Shown: positions 5,601 to 6,755 of the stretch, one piece after another
Layout of the letters: each line of letters begins with the position of its first letter
How positions within the stretch are numbered: the first letter of the stretch is position 1
Origin: Elusimicrobiota bacterium
GTDB lineage: Bacteria > Elusimicrobiota > Elusimicrobia > UBA1565 > UBA9628
DNA: 6,755 nucleotides
Assembly: GCA_028717865.1 (NCBI GenBank)
Contig: JAQUMZ010000147.1
Coordinates: 1 to 6,755, forward strand
Reading direction: 5' to 3'
Program-made: the position numbers and the translations under genes
The notes under the pieces: generated by a model
Databases searched by the model: none
Seen by the model: the letters and a program-made list of their open reading frames with translations, nothing else
Told to the model about the DNA's origin: nothing

Positions 5601-6755
5601 TTATATCGACAGCTCCTCTACGGGGTTGGCGGAGAGATACGACTCGAAGACCAGCCGCGTGACGTAGATCGCGGTGATCATGCTGACGCACAGGCCCACG
5701 ATCAGCGTGACGGCGAAGCCCTTGATGGGGCCGGTCCCGAACTGGAACAGGAAGACCGCCGAGAGCACCGTGGTCAGGTTGCCGTCGAAGATGGCGGAGA
5801 AGGCGCGGTCGTAGCCCTGGTCCACGGCCAGCCGCACGGGCTTGCCCAGGCGCAGTTCCTCGCGGATGCGCTCGAATATGAGGACGTTGGCGTCGACCGC
5901 CATGGCCAGCGAAAGGATCACGCCCGCGATGCCCGGCAGAGTCAGCGTGGACTTGAAGTAGGCCATGCAGGCGAGCAGGTAAAGGAGGTTCAGCATCAGG
6001 GCCAGGCAGGCCACCGCCCCGGACATGCGGTAGTAGGCGAGCATGAAAATGACCACCAGGGCCAGGCCGACCAGGCTGGCGCGCAGGCCGGCGCGGATGG
6101 AGTCCTCGCCCAGGGTCGGGCCCACGGTGCGCTCCTCGATGAGGTTGACCGGGGCGGGCAAGGCGCCCGCGCGCAGCACGATGGCCAGGTTGCGGGCGTC
6201 CTCGTGCGAGAACTGGCCCTCGATGAAGCCGGAGCCGCCGCTGATGCGCGACTTGATGACCGGCGCGGAATAGACGATCCCGTCGAGCACGATGGCCATG
6301 TGCTTGCCCACGTTGGCCCCGGTCAGGTTGGAGAAGATCGCGGCCGCCTCGGGCTTGAACTTGAAATCCACCACGGGCATGCCGTAGTCCCCGCCGGTGC
6401 TGACGCGCGCGGTATCGAGCGCGGCGCCGGTCAGCGGCGACTCCTTCTTGACCAGGTAGAGGGCGCTTTCCTTGCCCGGCAGGAGCTGGTCGCCTTCCGG
6501 CACCAATTTCGCCGCCGCGCTGGAAACTTGGTTGTCCACGAAGGCCGCCACGCCGAGCTCGGCGATCTTGCCCAGCGCCTTCTGGGCGGCGTCGGAGTCG
6601 TCGACCATGCGGAACTCAAGCAGCGCGGTCTTGCCCACCAGTTCCTTGGCCTGGGCGGTATTGGTGATGCCCGGCAACTGGACGACGATCCAGCGCTGGC
6701 CCTGGCGCACGATAAGGGGCTCGGCCACGCCGTACTGGTCGACGCGGTTGCGTAT
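5601..6755 (-). CDS. secD: Protein translocase subunit SecD, N-terminus missing at right edge
   Basis: The last 384 residues are present; the frame is open to the final base. It begins IRNRVDQYGVAEPLIVRQG, an internal SecD P1 motif, so the first membrane helix and the start of P1 are outside the window. The GTG at 6728 is an internal Val, not the start. Counting from the window edge: P1 includes QLPGITNTAQAKELVGKTAL (26-45), then GGSGFIEGQFSHEDARNLAI (173-192) and LRAGALPAPV (194-203), then GPTLGEDSIRAGL (212-224). The C-terminal membrane half follows, with MAVDANVLIFERIREEL (285-301; Asp288 is the conserved proton-path Asp), GYDRAFSAIFDGNLTT (314-329) and GTGPIKGFAVTLIVGLCVSM (340-359). It acts with SecF at the Sec translocon. 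Promoter and start lie beyond the right edge, so regulation of the run cannot be judged. No truncation or frameshift is seen in the visible part. Confidence 0.97.
   Translation of the reverse strand: MRNRVDQYGVAEPLIVRQGQRWIVVQLPGITNTAQAKELVGKTALLEFRMVDDSDAAQKALGKIAELGVAAFVDNQVSSAAAKLVPEGDQLLPGKESALYLVKKESPLTGAALDTARVSTGGDYGMPVVDFKFKPEAAAIFSNLTGANVGKHMAIVLDGIVYSAPVIKSRISGGSGFIEGQFSHEDARNLAIVLRAGALPAPVNLIEERTVGPTLGEDSIRAGLRASLVGLALVVIFMLAYYRMSGAVACLALMLNLLYLLACMAYFKSTLTLPGIAGVILSLAMAVDANVLIFERIREELRLGKPVRLAVDQGYDRAFSAIFDGNLTTVLSAVFLFQFGTGPIKGFAVTLIVGLCVSMITAIYVTRLVFESYLSANPVEELSI

Noticed and set aside
5601..6728. SecD starting at the GTG at 6728
   Set aside because: The codons before it (IRNRVDQYG) are conserved SecD sequence in frame up to the window edge, so the GTG is internal and the gene is cut by the window.
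1..6755. tRNA, rRNA, CRISPR array, insertion sequence, riboswitch
   Set aside because: No repeat-spacer pattern, transposase, terminal inverted repeats or recognisable RNA gene seen on either strand.

Overview
The window reads as chromosomal sequence from a high-GC, Gram-negative (diderm) bacterium that makes Kdo-containing lipopolysaccharide. Every gene I can support lies on the minus strand, so transcription runs from right to left. The phylum cannot be fixed from the sequence alone. A deep-branching diderm lineage such as Elusimicrobiota would fit my impression of the gene order and protein style, but this is a weak guess.

Right part (about 6755 to 2101): a tightly packed run of secD (its start lies beyond the right edge), secF, an unrecognised 191-residue protein, a DUF374-type lysophospholipid/lipid A acyltransferase, and kdtA/waaA (Kdo transferase). 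Junctions are 1 nt (secD/secF), an 8-nt overlap (secF/191 aa), 19 nt, and a 4-nt TTGA start/stop overlap (acyltransferase/kdtA). This points to one operon with translational coupling. It joins the proton-driven SecDF export motor to inner-core/lipid A assembly on the inner membrane. The acyltransferase and kdtA both appear to start with TTG.

Middle part (about 2100 to 989): kdtA ends directly against a 7-bp-arm hairpin. Next comes an intergenic region with a near-perfect 18-bp palindrome, then a secreted protein of unknown function whose base composition (about 50% GC in a sampled line, against about 70% in a kdtA line) differs clearly from its neighbours. It looks like an acquired gene set between two LPS genes.

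Left part (988 to 1, running off the left edge): a family 9 glycosyltransferase (ADP-heptose:LPS heptosyltransferase type). No complete open frame marks it because its stop codon lies outside the window. It reads in one unbroken frame for 329 residues and contains two successive GT9 N-terminal (acceptor-side) domains, each with its own LGD motif. The first has no C-terminal nucleotide-sugar domain after it. A TATAAT box sits only 8 nt before its GTG start, suggesting a leaderless or nearly leaderless transcript. This tandem GT9 architecture is the most unusual feature of the window. The 191-residue protein, which faintly resembles a methionine synthase activation domain, and the foreign-looking secreted gene are the next most interesting.
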